Shown in pieces: positions 1 to 9,403 of a stretch of DNA of 64,000 bases. Under the pieces are notes generated by a model, which had not been told where the DNA came from, made no database searches, and saw only the letters and a list, made by a program, of their open reading frames with translations. The stretch is taken from the NCBI GenBank assembly GCA_039821125.1, contig JBCBOR010000013.1:19106-83105 (forward strand), given 5' to 3'. The stretch's first letter is position 1. Every line of letters starts with the position of its first letter. The position numbers were made by a program, and so were the translations under genes. The DNA comes from Thermohalobaculum sp039821125. Lineage in GTDB: Bacteria > Pseudomonadota > Alphaproteobacteria > Rhodobacterales > Rhodobacteraceae.

Positions 1-1
1 T

Positions 2-922
2 GTCGAGGCCTCGGACGCGCCGTCCGAGGCTGTGGAGCCAGTCTGGGGAGCGGATCCGGCGCCGGTCGTCGAACCTGCTGAGACGCCTGCAACGCCTGAA
101 CCAGAGCCGGAGCCGGAACCCCTCCCCGAACCAGAGACAGCCCAAGACCCTGTCGTTGCGCCAACGCCGGTCCGGTCTGTTCAACCTTCCGCACCACCTG
201 CACCATCTGTACCACCGGCATCCGTGACACCTCAGGCACCATCTGCGGGAGACGGTTTAGCCAGTCAGTGGGCCGATGGCGTACAACCCGAACAGGCCGA
301 TCCAGAGCCACAGCCCAGCGCATCTGCGGCCGCTCAGTCCGCCGGTCCCGCAGGCTCGTTCGTTGCGGCCTTCGAGCGTGGGGCAGGGATGCCCGCAGGT
401 TCTGTCGCGGGCCGCGACGATGATGCCTTTGCTGAGGAACTCGGCGCTCTCTTCAAGACGGTGACCGAAAACCTGCAGGCCATGCTGCTCGCACGGGCTG
501 AAACCAAAAGCGCAATGCGCTCGTCCGAGCGGACCATGATTGGAGCGCTGGAGAACAACCCGCTGAAGTTCTCACCAACGCCGGCAGATGCCATGCGCGT
601 CATGTTCGGCGAGAAAACCCGCAGCTATCTCGATGCTGCGCAAACCGTCGACCAGAGCTTCGGCGATCTTCAGAAGCACCAGGTCCAGACATTCGGAGCG
701 ATGCAGCAGGCTCTGCAAGCTTTGATCGAGGATCTGGATCCCGAGAGCATTGCCGGTGCGACGTCAAAAGACGGAGGCCTTGCTGCGCTTGTCAGTTCTC
801 GGCGTGCGAAGTTCTGGGATACTTATGTTGAACGGTACACAGCGAAAGCATCGCGTCACGAGCGCGGAATGATTGATGCCTTCATGATTCTGTTTGCCGA
901 AATGTATGATCGGCAAGGCTAA
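2..922 (+). CDS. tagH: T6SS-associated TagH-like protein, C-terminal part (5' end outside window)
   Basis: The reading frame is open to the left edge, so only the 3' part is present (about 307 codons). The first ~110 residues are Pro/Glu/Ala-rich and look like a flexible linker. From about residue 140 a helical domain (EELGALFKTVTENLQ, then AMRVMFGEKTRSYLDAA, ending AEMYDRQG) matches the C-terminal domain of T6SS FHA proteins of the TagH/ImpI type. The phosphothreonine-binding FHA domain itself would lie upstream and cannot be seen. In other T6SS loci such proteins read the phosphorylation state set by a PpkA-type kinase and PP2C phosphatase, and both are encoded at the far end of this cluster. 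tssJ starts 74 bp downstream. The identification relies on the C-terminal pattern plus the T6SS context. Confidence 0.82.
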   Translation, partial: VEASDAPSEAVEPVWGADPAPVVEPAETPATPEPEPEPEPLPEPETAQDPVVAPTPVRSVQPSAPPAPSVPPASVTPQAPSAGDGLASQWADGVQPEQADPEPQPSASAAAQSAGPAGSFVAAFERGAGMPAGSVAGRDDDAFAEELGALFKTVTENLQAMLLARAETKSAMRSSERTMIGALENNPLKFSPTPADAMRVMFGEKTRSYLDAAQTVDQSFGDLQKHQVQTFGAMQQALQALIEDLDPESIAGATSKDGGLAALVSSRRAKFWDTYVERYTAKASRHERGMIDAFMILFAEMYDRQG

Positions 923-996
923 CACTCTGTTCTGAATCAGATGGTTGTGGCAGATGACCGGCAACCCAGGCTCGAACAGAATGGAGGACCAAGGGA

Positions 997-1470
997 ATGG
1001 CGTTTCGTATGGTTAAGGTTGCATCGCTCGCGTTGATCGCGGCACTGTTTGTGGCAGCCTGCTCGGCTCCGCCTCCGCCACCGCAGAAAGAGCCCACTGT
1101 GGCCCAGGTGAACATTCGGGCAACCGATGCTGCGAACCCTGACCCGAACGGACGTGCCAGCCCCTCGGCTGTTTTCGTCTATGCGCTGAAACCGGGCGCC
1201 CCCTTCGAGACGGGAGATCCGGATGCACTGACAGGCGGCGAGTTGGGCTCGCTGCAGGAGAGCATGACGCGGATCGCGCGCATGATTGTTGTTCCGGGCA
1301 AGGAGCAGAAGAAGATCTTTGAATTGCCCGACGGAACCACGGACATCGGGGTCGCGGTTGCATACCGGCAGATCGACACGGCAAAATGGCGTGTGAAACA
1401 AGCCGTGAAACCGAACGAGGTGACGTTGCTTAAGGCGACGATCGATGCGAATGAAGTTACACTGAACTAG
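997..1470 (+). CDS. tssJ: T6SS outer-membrane lipoprotein TssJ
   Basis: A 157-aa protein with a signal peptide ending in a lipobox (LFVAACS), so Cys22 should be lipidated and the protein anchored to the outer membrane. After a short Pro-rich stretch the mature part is a small beta-rich domain (VNIRATDAANPDPNGRASP, IARMIVVPGKEQKKI, TDIGVAVAYRQID) typical of the TssJ/SciN/VasD family. TssJ binds the periplasmic part of TssM and completes the TssJ-L-M membrane complex that docks the injection baseplate. It lies between the TagH-like gene and tssK, the usual order in alphaproteobacterial T6SS loci. Confidence 0.9.
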   Translation: MAFRMVKVASLALIAALFVAACSAPPPPPQKEPTVAQVNIRATDAANPDPNGRASPSAVFVYALKPGAPFETGDPDALTGGELGSLQESMTRIARMIVVPGKEQKKIFELPDGTTDIGVAVAYRQIDTAKWRVKQAVKPNEVTLLKATIDANEVTLN

Positions 1471-1531
1471 GACGAAACCCGGAGGCCATGGCATCAGCAC
1501 GATCAGAGGCACATCCGGCGGGGGATCTTGA

Positions 1532-2869
1532 ATGACTTGGAACAGCAAGGTTGCCTGGACGGAAGGCCTGTTTCTCAGGCCGCAGCATTTTCAGCAGCAG
1601 GATCGCTATCATGAAAATGCTCTTGTCTCGCGTGTTGGCCGCATCACGCCCTATCCTTGGGGCGTGACGGCGCTTGAGATCGACCATGACCTTGCACAGC
1701 AGGGGAAGTTCGCCGTGCGCCGGTGCGCAGGGATCATGCCGGACGGAATGCCGTTTGACGTACCGGACCATGCTCCCCTGCCCGAACCGTTGGAGTTGAA
1801 CGAGAAGCTGTCGAACACTGTGGTTGGTCTCTCGATCCCGGCCATCGCTAAGAACTCGCGAGAGGTCGATTTTCCGGATGCCGACAGTGCGTCGCGCTAT
1901 TGGCGCAGCGATGGCACCGTGATTGACAGTACCGCGGCGACCCGGGGCGAGGAAGAGATCGACATAGCCCATCCGCGCCTCAGCTATGAGGTTCTGGATG
2001 GCTCGAAAAGCGGGTTCACCCAGATCGGTCTCGCAAGGGTGGTCGAGATTCAGGACAAGACCGTCATCTTCGATGAGCGGTATCTGCCGCCTGCGATCTC
2101 TACCCATGCCCATCCCGGGTTCAACGGGATCCTCGACCGGGTGATCGGCTGGATCGAGACGAAGCTTGAGGAGTTATCGCGTTACGCCGCAGATCCGACG
2201 TCCGGAGGCGGCTTGCAGTATGCGGATTACTTCATCCTGCAGGTTCTGAACCGGGAAATCCCGGCGTTGCGCCACCTCCGAGGATCGCAATATGTGCATC
2301 CCGAACGGCTCTATGAACGGTTGTTGGGCGTCGCGGGCGAACTTGCGACGTTCGCAACGGCGCAGCGGCTCGCCAACAAGTACGATCCATACAATCACGA
2401 TGATCTGACAGGCACCTTTATGCCGCTGCTGCGCGATCTGCAAAGTGCTCTGAGCGCGCGCATGGAACGCCGTGCAGTTCGTCTGGAATTGGTCGAAAAG
2501 GCCCAGAATGCCTATGTCTCCCCGATCCGCGACAGGGCTTTGTTCCAGCACGCGACCTTCGTGATCGAGGTTGCGGCAACCAAGTCACTGACCGAAATCC
2601 AGCAGCAGTTCCCGCATCTCTTCAAACTTGGTCCCTCGACCAAGATGCAGGAGATCGTGCACGCACATCTGCCAGGCGTCCCGCTGGTGCACCTGCCGAC
2701 CCCGCCGCGGCAGATCCGGGCGCTCACGGACCACGTTTACTTCAGGCTCGACAAGCAGACACCGCTTTGGTCGGAATTCAGCCAGGCCCCTGCGGTGGGT
2801 ATGCATTTCTCGGGTGATTGGCCGGATCTCAAGATGGAGTTCTGGGCCGTCAGGGAGGATACGAAATGA
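1532..2869 (+). CDS. tssK: T6SS baseplate subunit TssK
   Basis: A 445-aa cytoplasmic protein. The N-terminus reads WNSKVAWTEGLFLRPQHFQQQD, the hallmark opening of TssK (ImpJ/VasE), and the length matches the family (about 440-450 aa). TssK connects the phage-like baseplate to the cytoplasmic domains of TssL and TssM. The N-terminal domain resembles phage receptor-binding-protein shoulders, and the C-terminal domain binds the membrane complex. The stop codon overlaps the tssL start in an ATGA arrangement, so the two are likely translationally coupled. Nothing looks broken or truncated. Confidence 0.96.
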   Translation: MTWNSKVAWTEGLFLRPQHFQQQDRYHENALVSRVGRITPYPWGVTALEIDHDLAQQGKFAVRRCAGIMPDGMPFDVPDHAPLPEPLELNEKLSNTVVGLSIPAIAKNSREVDFPDADSASRYWRSDGTVIDSTAATRGEEEIDIAHPRLSYEVLDGSKSGFTQIGLARVVEIQDKTVIFDERYLPPAISTHAHPGFNGILDRVIGWIETKLEELSRYAADPTSGGGLQYADYFILQVLNREIPALRHLRGSQYVHPERLYERLLGVAGELATFATAQRLANKYDPYNHDDLTGTFMPLLRDLQSALSARMERRAVRLELVEKAQNAYVSPIRDRALFQHATFVIEVAATKSLTEIQQQFPHLFKLGPSTKMQEIVHAHLPGVPLVHLPTPPRQIRALTDHVYFRLDKQTPLWSEFSQAPAVGMHFSGDWPDLKMEFWAVREDTK

Positions 2870-4356
2870 GCGGCAACGATCCCTTCGATCCGTTCGGTCA
2901 GAACGACCGGACCATCATTCGCCCGAACCCAGGCGGGCGCCCTGCAACACCGACCCCGCAACCCGGCGCAACACCGCCTCCGCAACAGCCTGCTCCATCT
3001 CCGGGTGCGATGCCGCCGCCGCAACAACCCGGCGGGGCGATGCCGCCACCGCAACCGGTCGGTGCCCCGCCCATGGGCGCTGCACCTCAAGGCCAGCCGA
3101 TTGGCCAGGTCGCAACGCCCGGGGCAAACCCGCTGATCGGTGCCGCCGGTCCGCTTCTGGATCTGCTTGGCCGTCTGCGAAATGCGATGACGCAGGCCAG
3201 CTTTAGCGACCTGAAAGCCTCGGTCAGTCGGTCGATCGAGACATTCGAGAAGGCGGCAACCGACTCCGGTGCCTATCCTGAACAACTCAAGACTGCGAAA
3301 TATGCGCTCTGTGCGACGGCAGACGACATCGTGCAGAACCTGCCCGGCGAGGATCGTCACGTCTGGACGCAAGATCCGATGTTGGGCCGGTACTTCGGCG
3401 AGCGGATAGGCGGCACCCGGTTCTTCGATAACCTGACGGAGGCGTTGAAGAACCCGGGCGCGAATTATGACTTGCTCGAGCTGAAATATGCGTGCCTTGC
3501 ACTGGGCTTCGAAGGGATGCACCGGGCGTCGCCGCAAGGGGCCGGTGCGATCCAGACGATCCGGCGAGATGTCTACCAAGCCTTGCGCGGCGTCACGCCG
3601 GGCGGTGGATGGGCGCTGTCGCCGCACTGGAAAGGCATGGACATTGGGCGAAAGTCCATCGGGATGCAGATCCCGTTCTGGGCTGTCGCGGCGCTGGCTG
3701 GGATCCTGCTCGCCGGACTTTTCTTTGGGCTTAAGATCGCGCTCGCCGGAGAGACCGAGAAACTGGTGTCAGAAGTCGAGGCTATCCACCCTGAGCAGGA
3801 TATCGCGATTGCCCGCGCCAAGTTCACGGCGCCGCCACCGCCGCCACCGCCACCACCGCCGGAAACCATCGATAACGGCCAGCTTGACCGGATCCGCGCC
3901 GCGTTGAAGCCCGAGATCGACAGTGGTCTCGTTTCCGCTGACTATCTCGATGCGAACTTCATCATCGTGCGGATGTCGAACAAGCTGCTGTTCCCATCGG
4001 GCAAGGCGGATGTGTCGAACGAGTTCAAGACAACGCTGGCCCCGCGTATCGGCGAGGTTTTCGAGAACGAGACGCAGTTGCTGCGTCAGAAGGGCTTCAA
4101 GCACGGCCGTGTGATCGCGCTTGGCCATTCGGATGCGCAGCCCCTGTCCAGCACCTCGCGGTTCGGCTCGAACCACGGGCTGTCCAAGGCGCGGGCCCAA
4201 TCCGTGATCGACGCCATTCTGCCGGTCTCGCCGCCGGATCTCAGAACCCAGGTCGAGGGGCGAGGCCCCGACGATCCGATCTGCACTCCCGCGAAGGATC
4301 GCGGCTGCTGGCCCGAGAACCGGCGTGTCGAACTTCTGATTGAACGTACCCAATAA
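2866..4356 (+). CDS. tssL: T6SS inner-membrane protein TssL with C-terminal OmpA/MotB domain
   Basis: 496 aa from the ATG that overlaps the tssK stop; an upstream in-frame start at 2818 lies inside tssK and was not used. Order: a Pro/Gln-rich disordered N-terminus (residues ~20-85); the cytoplasmic DotU domain (~90-265, with CATADDIVQN and the region around LELKYACLALGFEGMHR); a single membrane helix (~269-294); a run of about ten prolines (~325); and a periplasmic OmpA-like peptidoglycan-binding domain (~370-495, with GHSDAQP and NRRVELLIERTQ at the end). This 'evolved' TssL anchors the apparatus to the cell wall without a separate TagL/TagN protein. Confidence 0.95.
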   Translation: MSGNDPFDPFGQNDRTIIRPNPGGRPATPTPQPGATPPPQQPAPSPGAMPPPQQPGGAMPPPQPVGAPPMGAAPQGQPIGQVATPGANPLIGAAGPLLDLLGRLRNAMTQASFSDLKASVSRSIETFEKAATDSGAYPEQLKTAKYALCATADDIVQNLPGEDRHVWTQDPMLGRYFGERIGGTRFFDNLTEALKNPGANYDLLELKYACLALGFEGMHRASPQGAGAIQTIRRDVYQALRGVTPGGGWALSPHWKGMDIGRKSIGMQIPFWAVAALAGILLAGLFFGLKIALAGETEKLVSEVEAIHPEQDIAIARAKFTAPPPPPPPPPPETIDNGQLDRIRAALKPEIDSGLVSADYLDANFIIVRMSNKLLFPSGKADVSNEFKTTLAPRIGEVFENETQLLRQKGFKHGRVIALGHSDAQPLSSTSRFGSNHGLSKARAQSVIDAILPVSPPDLRTQVEGRGPDDPICTPAKDRGCWPENRRVELLIERTQ

Positions 4357-4385
4357 GGCCCTGCGGTCAGGAAAGGATTAGGATC

Positions 4386-7300
4386 ATGAAAGGCAGCATC
4401 TGGGTCACGATCTTTACGGTCCTCGGGCTGTTGGCCCTCAGCCTTCTGATTTGGTTCGTTGGACCCCTCATCGGCTGGGGCGAGGTATGGCCTCTGGAAG
4501 GGGTGGTCACACGGATCATCGTGATCGCTGTGATCTGGGCGATCGCCGGGGCGGTATGGCTGGTGCGGATGCTGCGCCGCAAGAAGAGTGCCGAAGGCCT
4601 GGAGGAGGGTATCATGGGCGGCGCGGGCGGCGCCGACGATACGCCGATCCTGCGGGACAAGCTTCAGGACGCGATGGCAACGTTGAAGAAGTCGTCATCG
4701 CGGGGTGGATCGGCCTACCTCTATGACCTGCCCTGGTACGTCATCATCGGTCCGCCAGGATCGGGAAAGACCACGGCCTTGGTGAATTCAGGTTTGAAGT
4801 TTCCGCTGGCCGGCGCTGGCGGGGCGGCGGCGATCGCAGGTGTAGGCGGTACGCGTCACTGCGACTGGTGGTTTACGGAAGAAGCCGTGATGATCGATAC
4901 GGCGGGTCGTTACACCACACAGGATTCAGACAGTACGGCTGACCAGAAAAGCTGGACCGGCTTCCTGGACATGATGGCCGAGAACCGGCCCCGCCAACCG
5001 ATCAACGGTGTACTGCTCTGCATCTCGATCGAAGATGTCATGACCCTGCCACCGCACGAACTGGATCAGCATGCCAATGCGATCCGGAGGCGTCTGGACG
5101 AATTGCACAATCGTCTGAACATCAGCTTCCCGGTCTATGTCATGCTGACCAAGATGGATCTGGTCGCCGGGTTCATGGAGTTCTTCGGCGATCTGACGCC
5201 GGAGCAGCGTGCGACCGTCTGGGGTACAACTTTCCGGCCGAAGCAGAAAACCGACAACATGGTTGCCGCCTTCCCGGAAGAGTTCGAAGATCTGATGATG
5301 GCGCTGAGCGAGCAGATGACGGACCGTCTGCAGATGGAGCCTGATGCCCGCGCCCGAAGCCGCATTTTCGGCTTCCCGACGCAGATGGCGTCTCTGAAGG
5401 AGCCGTTGAACAACTTCCTGGTCAAGGTCTTCGAGCCCTCGCGCTATCAGTCCGAGACCTCGCTCCGTGGGATCTATTTCACATCCGGCACGCAGGAAGG
5501 AACACCGATTGATCGGGTGCTCGGGGCGCTGAACAGGAACTTTGGTGCACAGGGCGGCGTTCAGTCTGCATTCTCCGGTCAGGGCAAAAGCTTCTTCCTG
5601 ACCGACATGCTGCAGAAGGTTGTGTTCAACGAAAGCGGCTGGGTGTCCACGAATGTGGCCCATATGCGCCGGACGCTGCTGTTCAAGTCCGGGCTCTATG
5701 TGCTGCTCGTCGCCGGGGTCGCTGGCATCGGTGGAATGCTCGGCTACAGCTACCTTCAGAATGCAGCGTTACAGGATCAGACAGATCACGCGGTGGATGA
5801 GTACCGCGAGCTTGCGGCCAACACGATCAACCAGGTCGAGGTCGGCGACGGAGATCTCCATACAATTCTCGATCCTTTGGAGAAGCTGCGTTACATGCCG
5901 CTCGGCTATGCGACACGGGACGACGGCGTGCCGATGGTCGAGGGTTTGGGCCTCAGCCAACACGAGCGACTGAGGGATGCGAACACGGCGACCTACCGCG
6001 ACGCGCTGGATCGACTGTTCACGCCTCGTCTGATCTGGCGCATGGAGCAGCTTCTGGAGAAGAATATCCAGAACACGGCGTTCATCTATGAAGGCTTGAA
6101 GGTCTATCTGATGCTTGGCGGACAGGCTCGCATGGATGAGGACCTGGTCAAAACGTGGATGGCGCGCGATTGGGCCAACTTGTACCCCGGTGCAGGCAAT
6201 GCACAGGGGCGCAACAAGCTGATGGACCATCTGGTTGCGGTGCTCGAGCGGCCTTCATCCTCGGTGTCGCTGAACGGGCCACTGGTGCAGGAGGCACAGC
6301 GCACGCTCGCCCGGATGCCTGTCGCTGACCGGGCCTACACGCTGATGAAAACCCGTGCAGAAGGCCGGGCTTATCCGAACTGGAATGCTTCTGAACGCGG
6401 TGGCCCGGATGCGGCGCTGGTCTTCGAGACCCATGACGGCGCGCCGCTGACGGAAGTGAACATTCCTGGCTTCTTCACGTATGAAGGGTTCCACGACGGT
6501 GTTCTTGGCCAGATGGACTATATGGTCGAGCGCGCGCGGAACGAACGTTGGGTTCTGGGTGATGTGGGTGAGCAATCTGCGATCGAGGCGCAGTTTGCGA
6601 CCATTCGTCAGGACATCATGAACCGCTACCGGGTCGACTTTATAGAGGCCTGGGATCAGCAGATGGGTCGCCTCAAGATCGCGTCCGTCGGTGGTGGAAA
6701 TGACTTGACCGTGATGAGCGCTCTGGCCGCGCCGACCTCTCCGCTGAAACAGCTCATGCAGTCGCTGACCAAGGAAACGCAACTCACCAAGGGCGACGCG
6801 GCGGCTGCAGGAGCGGGCGGCGATGCGGCAGGAACGGCTGCCGATGCCAGCCAGAGCGAGGTAGAACGCCAGTTGCTGCAAGCCCGCCAATCGGCTGCCG
6901 GGCGGATCGGTACTGCGGTCGCTCTGAACGCGCTCGACAACCAGGGCACCGGGGCCGCCGGCCCTGCGATCAACTATGGCGAACGGATCGAAGCGCACTT
7001 CCAGCAGTTGCATGAGTTCGCAGGCGATGCCTCGGGCGGTGTCGCACCGGTCGATAACCTGATCGCGCGGTTCAACAACCTCTATCAGGCCATGAACCTG
7101 AAACAGGCCGGCGGTCAGGCCGCGCAACAGGGCACGCAGCAAATGCTGGCAGAGCTTCAGGCGCTGAAGGCAGAGACGAGCCGTATGCCGGGCATCATTG
7201 CCAATATGACCGAAGGGACGATGCAAGCGCTGGGCGGGATTGCGATCGGGTCCTCGAAGGCACAGCTTAATCAGTCTCTGGGGGATCAGGTCACCAATCA

Positions 7301-7955
7301 GTGCCAGCAGATCATTGCAAACCGCTACCCGTTCTTCCCGGGCGCGTCTCGTGAGGTTCCCTTGGCGGATTTTGCGCGATTGTTTGGTCCGAACGGCATC
7401 ATGAACACGTTCTTCCAGCAAAAACTTGCGGGCATGGTCGATCAGTCCAGCCGCAACTGGCGTTGGCGAGGCGACACAGAACTGTCGCGAACACTCTCGA
7501 ATCAGACCCTGCGTCAGTTCCAGCGTGCCAGCGAGATCCGGGATGCATTCTTCGCAACAGGAGGCGGTCTGCCAGCCGTCAACTTCAGTGTGCTGCCGGT
7601 GACCCTCAGCCCCGATGCTTACACCGTCACTTTCGATGTGGACGGCCAGCAGTTGGTCTACGATCATCGCGCTGCGCGTCCGGCATCGATGAACTGGCCG
7701 GGTCCGGGCGGTGGCCGTGTCGAGATCATCGTCACGCCGGAGATCCCCGGACAGCAGAGCCGGCTGACCCAGACCGGTGTGTGGGGGCTTTTCAAGCTGA
7801 TCCGCAAGAACGCAGCGCTCAGCCAGGGCGACAGCATCGGCGTAAACTTTGCGATCGGTGGGCGTCAGGCTTCGTTCAACGTTCAGGCGTCGTCTGTGTT
7901 AAATCCGTTCAGTCTGCGTGCTCTTTCCGAGTTCAGATGCCCACGGGGTATATGA
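4386..7955 (+). CDS. tssM: T6SS inner-membrane protein TssM (IcmF)
   Basis: A 1189-aa protein, the normal size for TssM. Two N-terminal membrane helices (~8-30, 38-58) are followed by a cytoplasmic NTPase-like domain with an intact Walker A (GPPGSGKTT, ~122-130) and a DTAGRY Walker-B-like motif (~165). A third helix lies at ~432-457, then a long periplasmic region holding the IcmF-related and C-terminal VasK domains that contact TssJ. Ala/Gly-rich linkers occur around residues 800-830. TssM spans the periplasm and forms the channel of the membrane complex with TssL and TssJ. tagF starts 7 bp after the stop. Confidence 0.96.
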   Translation: MKGSIWVTIFTVLGLLALSLLIWFVGPLIGWGEVWPLEGVVTRIIVIAVIWAIAGAVWLVRMLRRKKSAEGLEEGIMGGAGGADDTPILRDKLQDAMATLKKSSSRGGSAYLYDLPWYVIIGPPGSGKTTALVNSGLKFPLAGAGGAAAIAGVGGTRHCDWWFTEEAVMIDTAGRYTTQDSDSTADQKSWTGFLDMMAENRPRQPINGVLLCISIEDVMTLPPHELDQHANAIRRRLDELHNRLNISFPVYVMLTKMDLVAGFMEFFGDLTPEQRATVWGTTFRPKQKTDNMVAAFPEEFEDLMMALSEQMTDRLQMEPDARARSRIFGFPTQMASLKEPLNNFLVKVFEPSRYQSETSLRGIYFTSGTQEGTPIDRVLGALNRNFGAQGGVQSAFSGQGKSFFLTDMLQKVVFNESGWVSTNVAHMRRTLLFKSGLYVLLVAGVAGIGGMLGYSYLQNAALQDQTDHAVDEYRELAANTINQVEVGDGDLHTILDPLEKLRYMPLGYATRDDGVPMVEGLGLSQHERLRDANTATYRDALDRLFTPRLIWRMEQLLEKNIQNTAFIYEGLKVYLMLGGQARMDEDLVKTWMARDWANLYPGAGNAQGRNKLMDHLVAVLERPSSSVSLNGPLVQEAQRTLARMPVADRAYTLMKTRAEGRAYPNWNASERGGPDAALVFETHDGAPLTEVNIPGFFTYEGFHDGVLGQMDYMVERARNERWVLGDVGEQSAIEAQFATIRQDIMNRYRVDFIEAWDQQMGRLKIASVGGGNDLTVMSALAAPTSPLKQLMQSLTKETQLTKGDAAAAGAGGDAAGTAADASQSEVERQLLQARQSAAGRIGTAVALNALDNQGTGAAGPAINYGERIEAHFQQLHEFAGDASGGVAPVDNLIARFNNLYQAMNLKQAGGQAAQQGTQQMLAELQALKAETSRMPGIIANMTEGTMQALGGIAIGSSKAQLNQSLGDQVTNQCQQIIANRYPFFPGASREVPLADFARLFGPNGIMNTFFQQKLAGMVDQSSRNWRWRGDTELSRTLSNQTLRQFQRASEIRDAFFATGGGLPAVNFSVLPVTLSPDAYTVTFDVDGQQLVYDHRAARPASMNWPGPGGGRVEIIVTPEIPGQQSRLTQTGVWGLFKLIRKNAALSQGDSIGVNFAIGGRQASFNVQASSVLNPFSLRALSEFRCPRGI

Positions 7956-7962
7956 GAAACGC

Positions 7963-8622
7963 ATGACGGTCGGCGTATTCGGAAAACTGCCTGCGCGGCG
8001 AGACTTTGTCCAACACATGGTCGAGCCACGGCTGATGGAACTATTTGATCCGTGGCTCCAGGGTGCTGTTGCGCAAAGCCGCGAACAGTTGGGCGAATCC
8101 TGGCTCCAGGTTTATCTGCAGGCCCCGATTTGGCGGTTCTGGCTGGGGCCGAAGATTACCGGCAAACCGGTCCTTGGCGCTCTGATGCCGTCGGTGGACG
8201 GGGTCGGGCGATACTTCCCGCTCTGCATCATCGGCACGTTCGACACGATGATCGGCCCGCCTGAAATCGATGAGCAGGAAGAGTGGTTTGCAACGGTCGA
8301 AGCTCTGATGTTGGCCGCCTTGGCCGATGACGGAACGTACGAAGCCGTTCAAGCTGGCATCACGACGCTTCCGCAACCGAATGATGCGATTTCGGTTCCG
8401 GTCGATGGTGGCGGGGTCAAGGGGATGTTTACGACGCTCCGCCATGCGCAGATGCGGGACTTCTATGGAAACCTCAGCTACTGGTGGGTTCCGTCGCCCG
8501 ATGGCGGGGCCACGCCGCCGCGCGCGTTCGTGCGCCGGGGGCTTCCCTCGCCTGTTGAATATGCAATGATGATCGGTATGGAACACGGTCAAACCGCGAT
8601 CTCGGATCCGGGGGGCGTCTAG
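7963..8622 (+). CDS. tagF: T6SS-associated protein TagF
   Basis: 219 aa. The start is placed at 7963 because the family begins with GVFGKLPARRDFV; the frame is open further upstream, into the tssM end, but that extension is not conserved. Motifs include PAWRF-like 'APIWRFWLG', GKPVLGALMPSVDGVGRYFPL and a C-terminal YWWVPS segment, typical of TagF (ImpM/SciT). In Pseudomonas and Agrobacterium, TagF represses T6SS after translation, in balance with the kinase/phosphatase pair encoded directly downstream here. The gap to the phosphatase gene is one base, so co-expression is almost certain. Confidence 0.9.
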   Translation: MTVGVFGKLPARRDFVQHMVEPRLMELFDPWLQGAVAQSREQLGESWLQVYLQAPIWRFWLGPKITGKPVLGALMPSVDGVGRYFPLCIIGTFDTMIGPPEIDEQEEWFATVEALMLAALADDGTYEAVQAGITTLPQPNDAISVPVDGGGVKGMFTTLRHAQMRDFYGNLSYWWVPSPDGGATPPRAFVRRGLPSPVEYAMMIGMEHGQTAISDPGGV

Positions 8623-8623
8623 A

Positions 8624-9403
8624 ATGATCAAGGGCGGCTTTCGGATCGATTCCCAGGCTGGATCGGACCCCGGCAAGGTCCGGGCGTTGAACGAGGACAG
8701 CTTCCTTGTGGAGCCGGAGGTCGGCCTCTGGCTGGTCGCGGATGGGATGGGCGGTCACGATGCGGGTGATTTCGCCAGCCAGACACTGGTCGAAGAACTC
8801 GGCATGTTGACGCCACCTGCCAGTGCGCCCGCTCTGCTGACTGCTATGGAGGAGCGCGTCGTCGCGGCCAATCGCAAGCTGCGCGATGCCGCGGCCGAAC
8901 GCGGAAACAACGCGGTGATCGGGTGCACTCTGGCGGCTCTGGTGGTGTTCGATGGCGCGTACGCATGTGTCTGGTCCGGCGACAGCCGCGTCTATCGCAT
9001 CCGACAGGCGAAAATCGAGCAGATCTCCCGTGACCACACCGAGGCACAAGAACTGATCGACCGCGGGACGCTGACCCCGGATGAGGCACGCGACTGGCCA
9101 CGGAAAAACGTGATCACCCGTGCCATCGGTGTGTTTGACGAGCCAGAACTTGAGATGGTTCAGGGCCGTGTCGAGGATGGTGACACCTTCATTATCTGTT
9201 CCGATGGTCTGACCGAACATGTGGAAGACCACGAGATCGAAGAAGTTGCACAGGTGCGTCCGCTTAAGCGCGTGGTTGACGATTTGATTGCCATGACTCT
9301 GGAACGTGGGGCAAAAGACAATGTGACAGTGGTCGCGGTCTCTTGTCGCGAGGTGACTGCCGTCCAACCCGGCGCAGCGCGGACGTATCGAGGGCAAGCA
9401 TGA
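8624..9403 (+). CDS. pppA: PP2C-family Ser/Thr protein phosphatase of the T6SS locus (PppA/Stp type)
   Basis: 259 aa. All metal-binding motifs of bacterial PP2C phosphatases are visible: NEDSF (~23-27), DGMGGHDAG (~40-48), the WSGDSR motif (~116), CSDGLTEH (~190) and AKDNVTVV near the C-terminus. It should be a soluble Mn/Mg-dependent phosphatase that reverses phosphorylation by the kinase encoded next, whose start codon overlaps this stop (ATGA). In Pseudomonas aeruginosa the PppA/PpkA pair sets the phosphorylation of the FHA protein and so switches T6SS assembly. Applying that model here is inference from synteny. Confidence 0.92.
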   Translation: MIKGGFRIDSQAGSDPGKVRALNEDSFLVEPEVGLWLVADGMGGHDAGDFASQTLVEELGMLTPPASAPALLTAMEERVVAANRKLRDAAAERGNNAVIGCTLAALVVFDGAYACVWSGDSRVYRIRQAKIEQISRDHTEAQELIDRGTLTPDEARDWPRKNVITRAIGVFDEPELEMVQGRVEDGDTFIICSDGLTEHVEDHEIEEVAQVRPLKRVVDDLIAMTLERGAKDNVTVVAVSCREVTAVQPGAARTYRGQA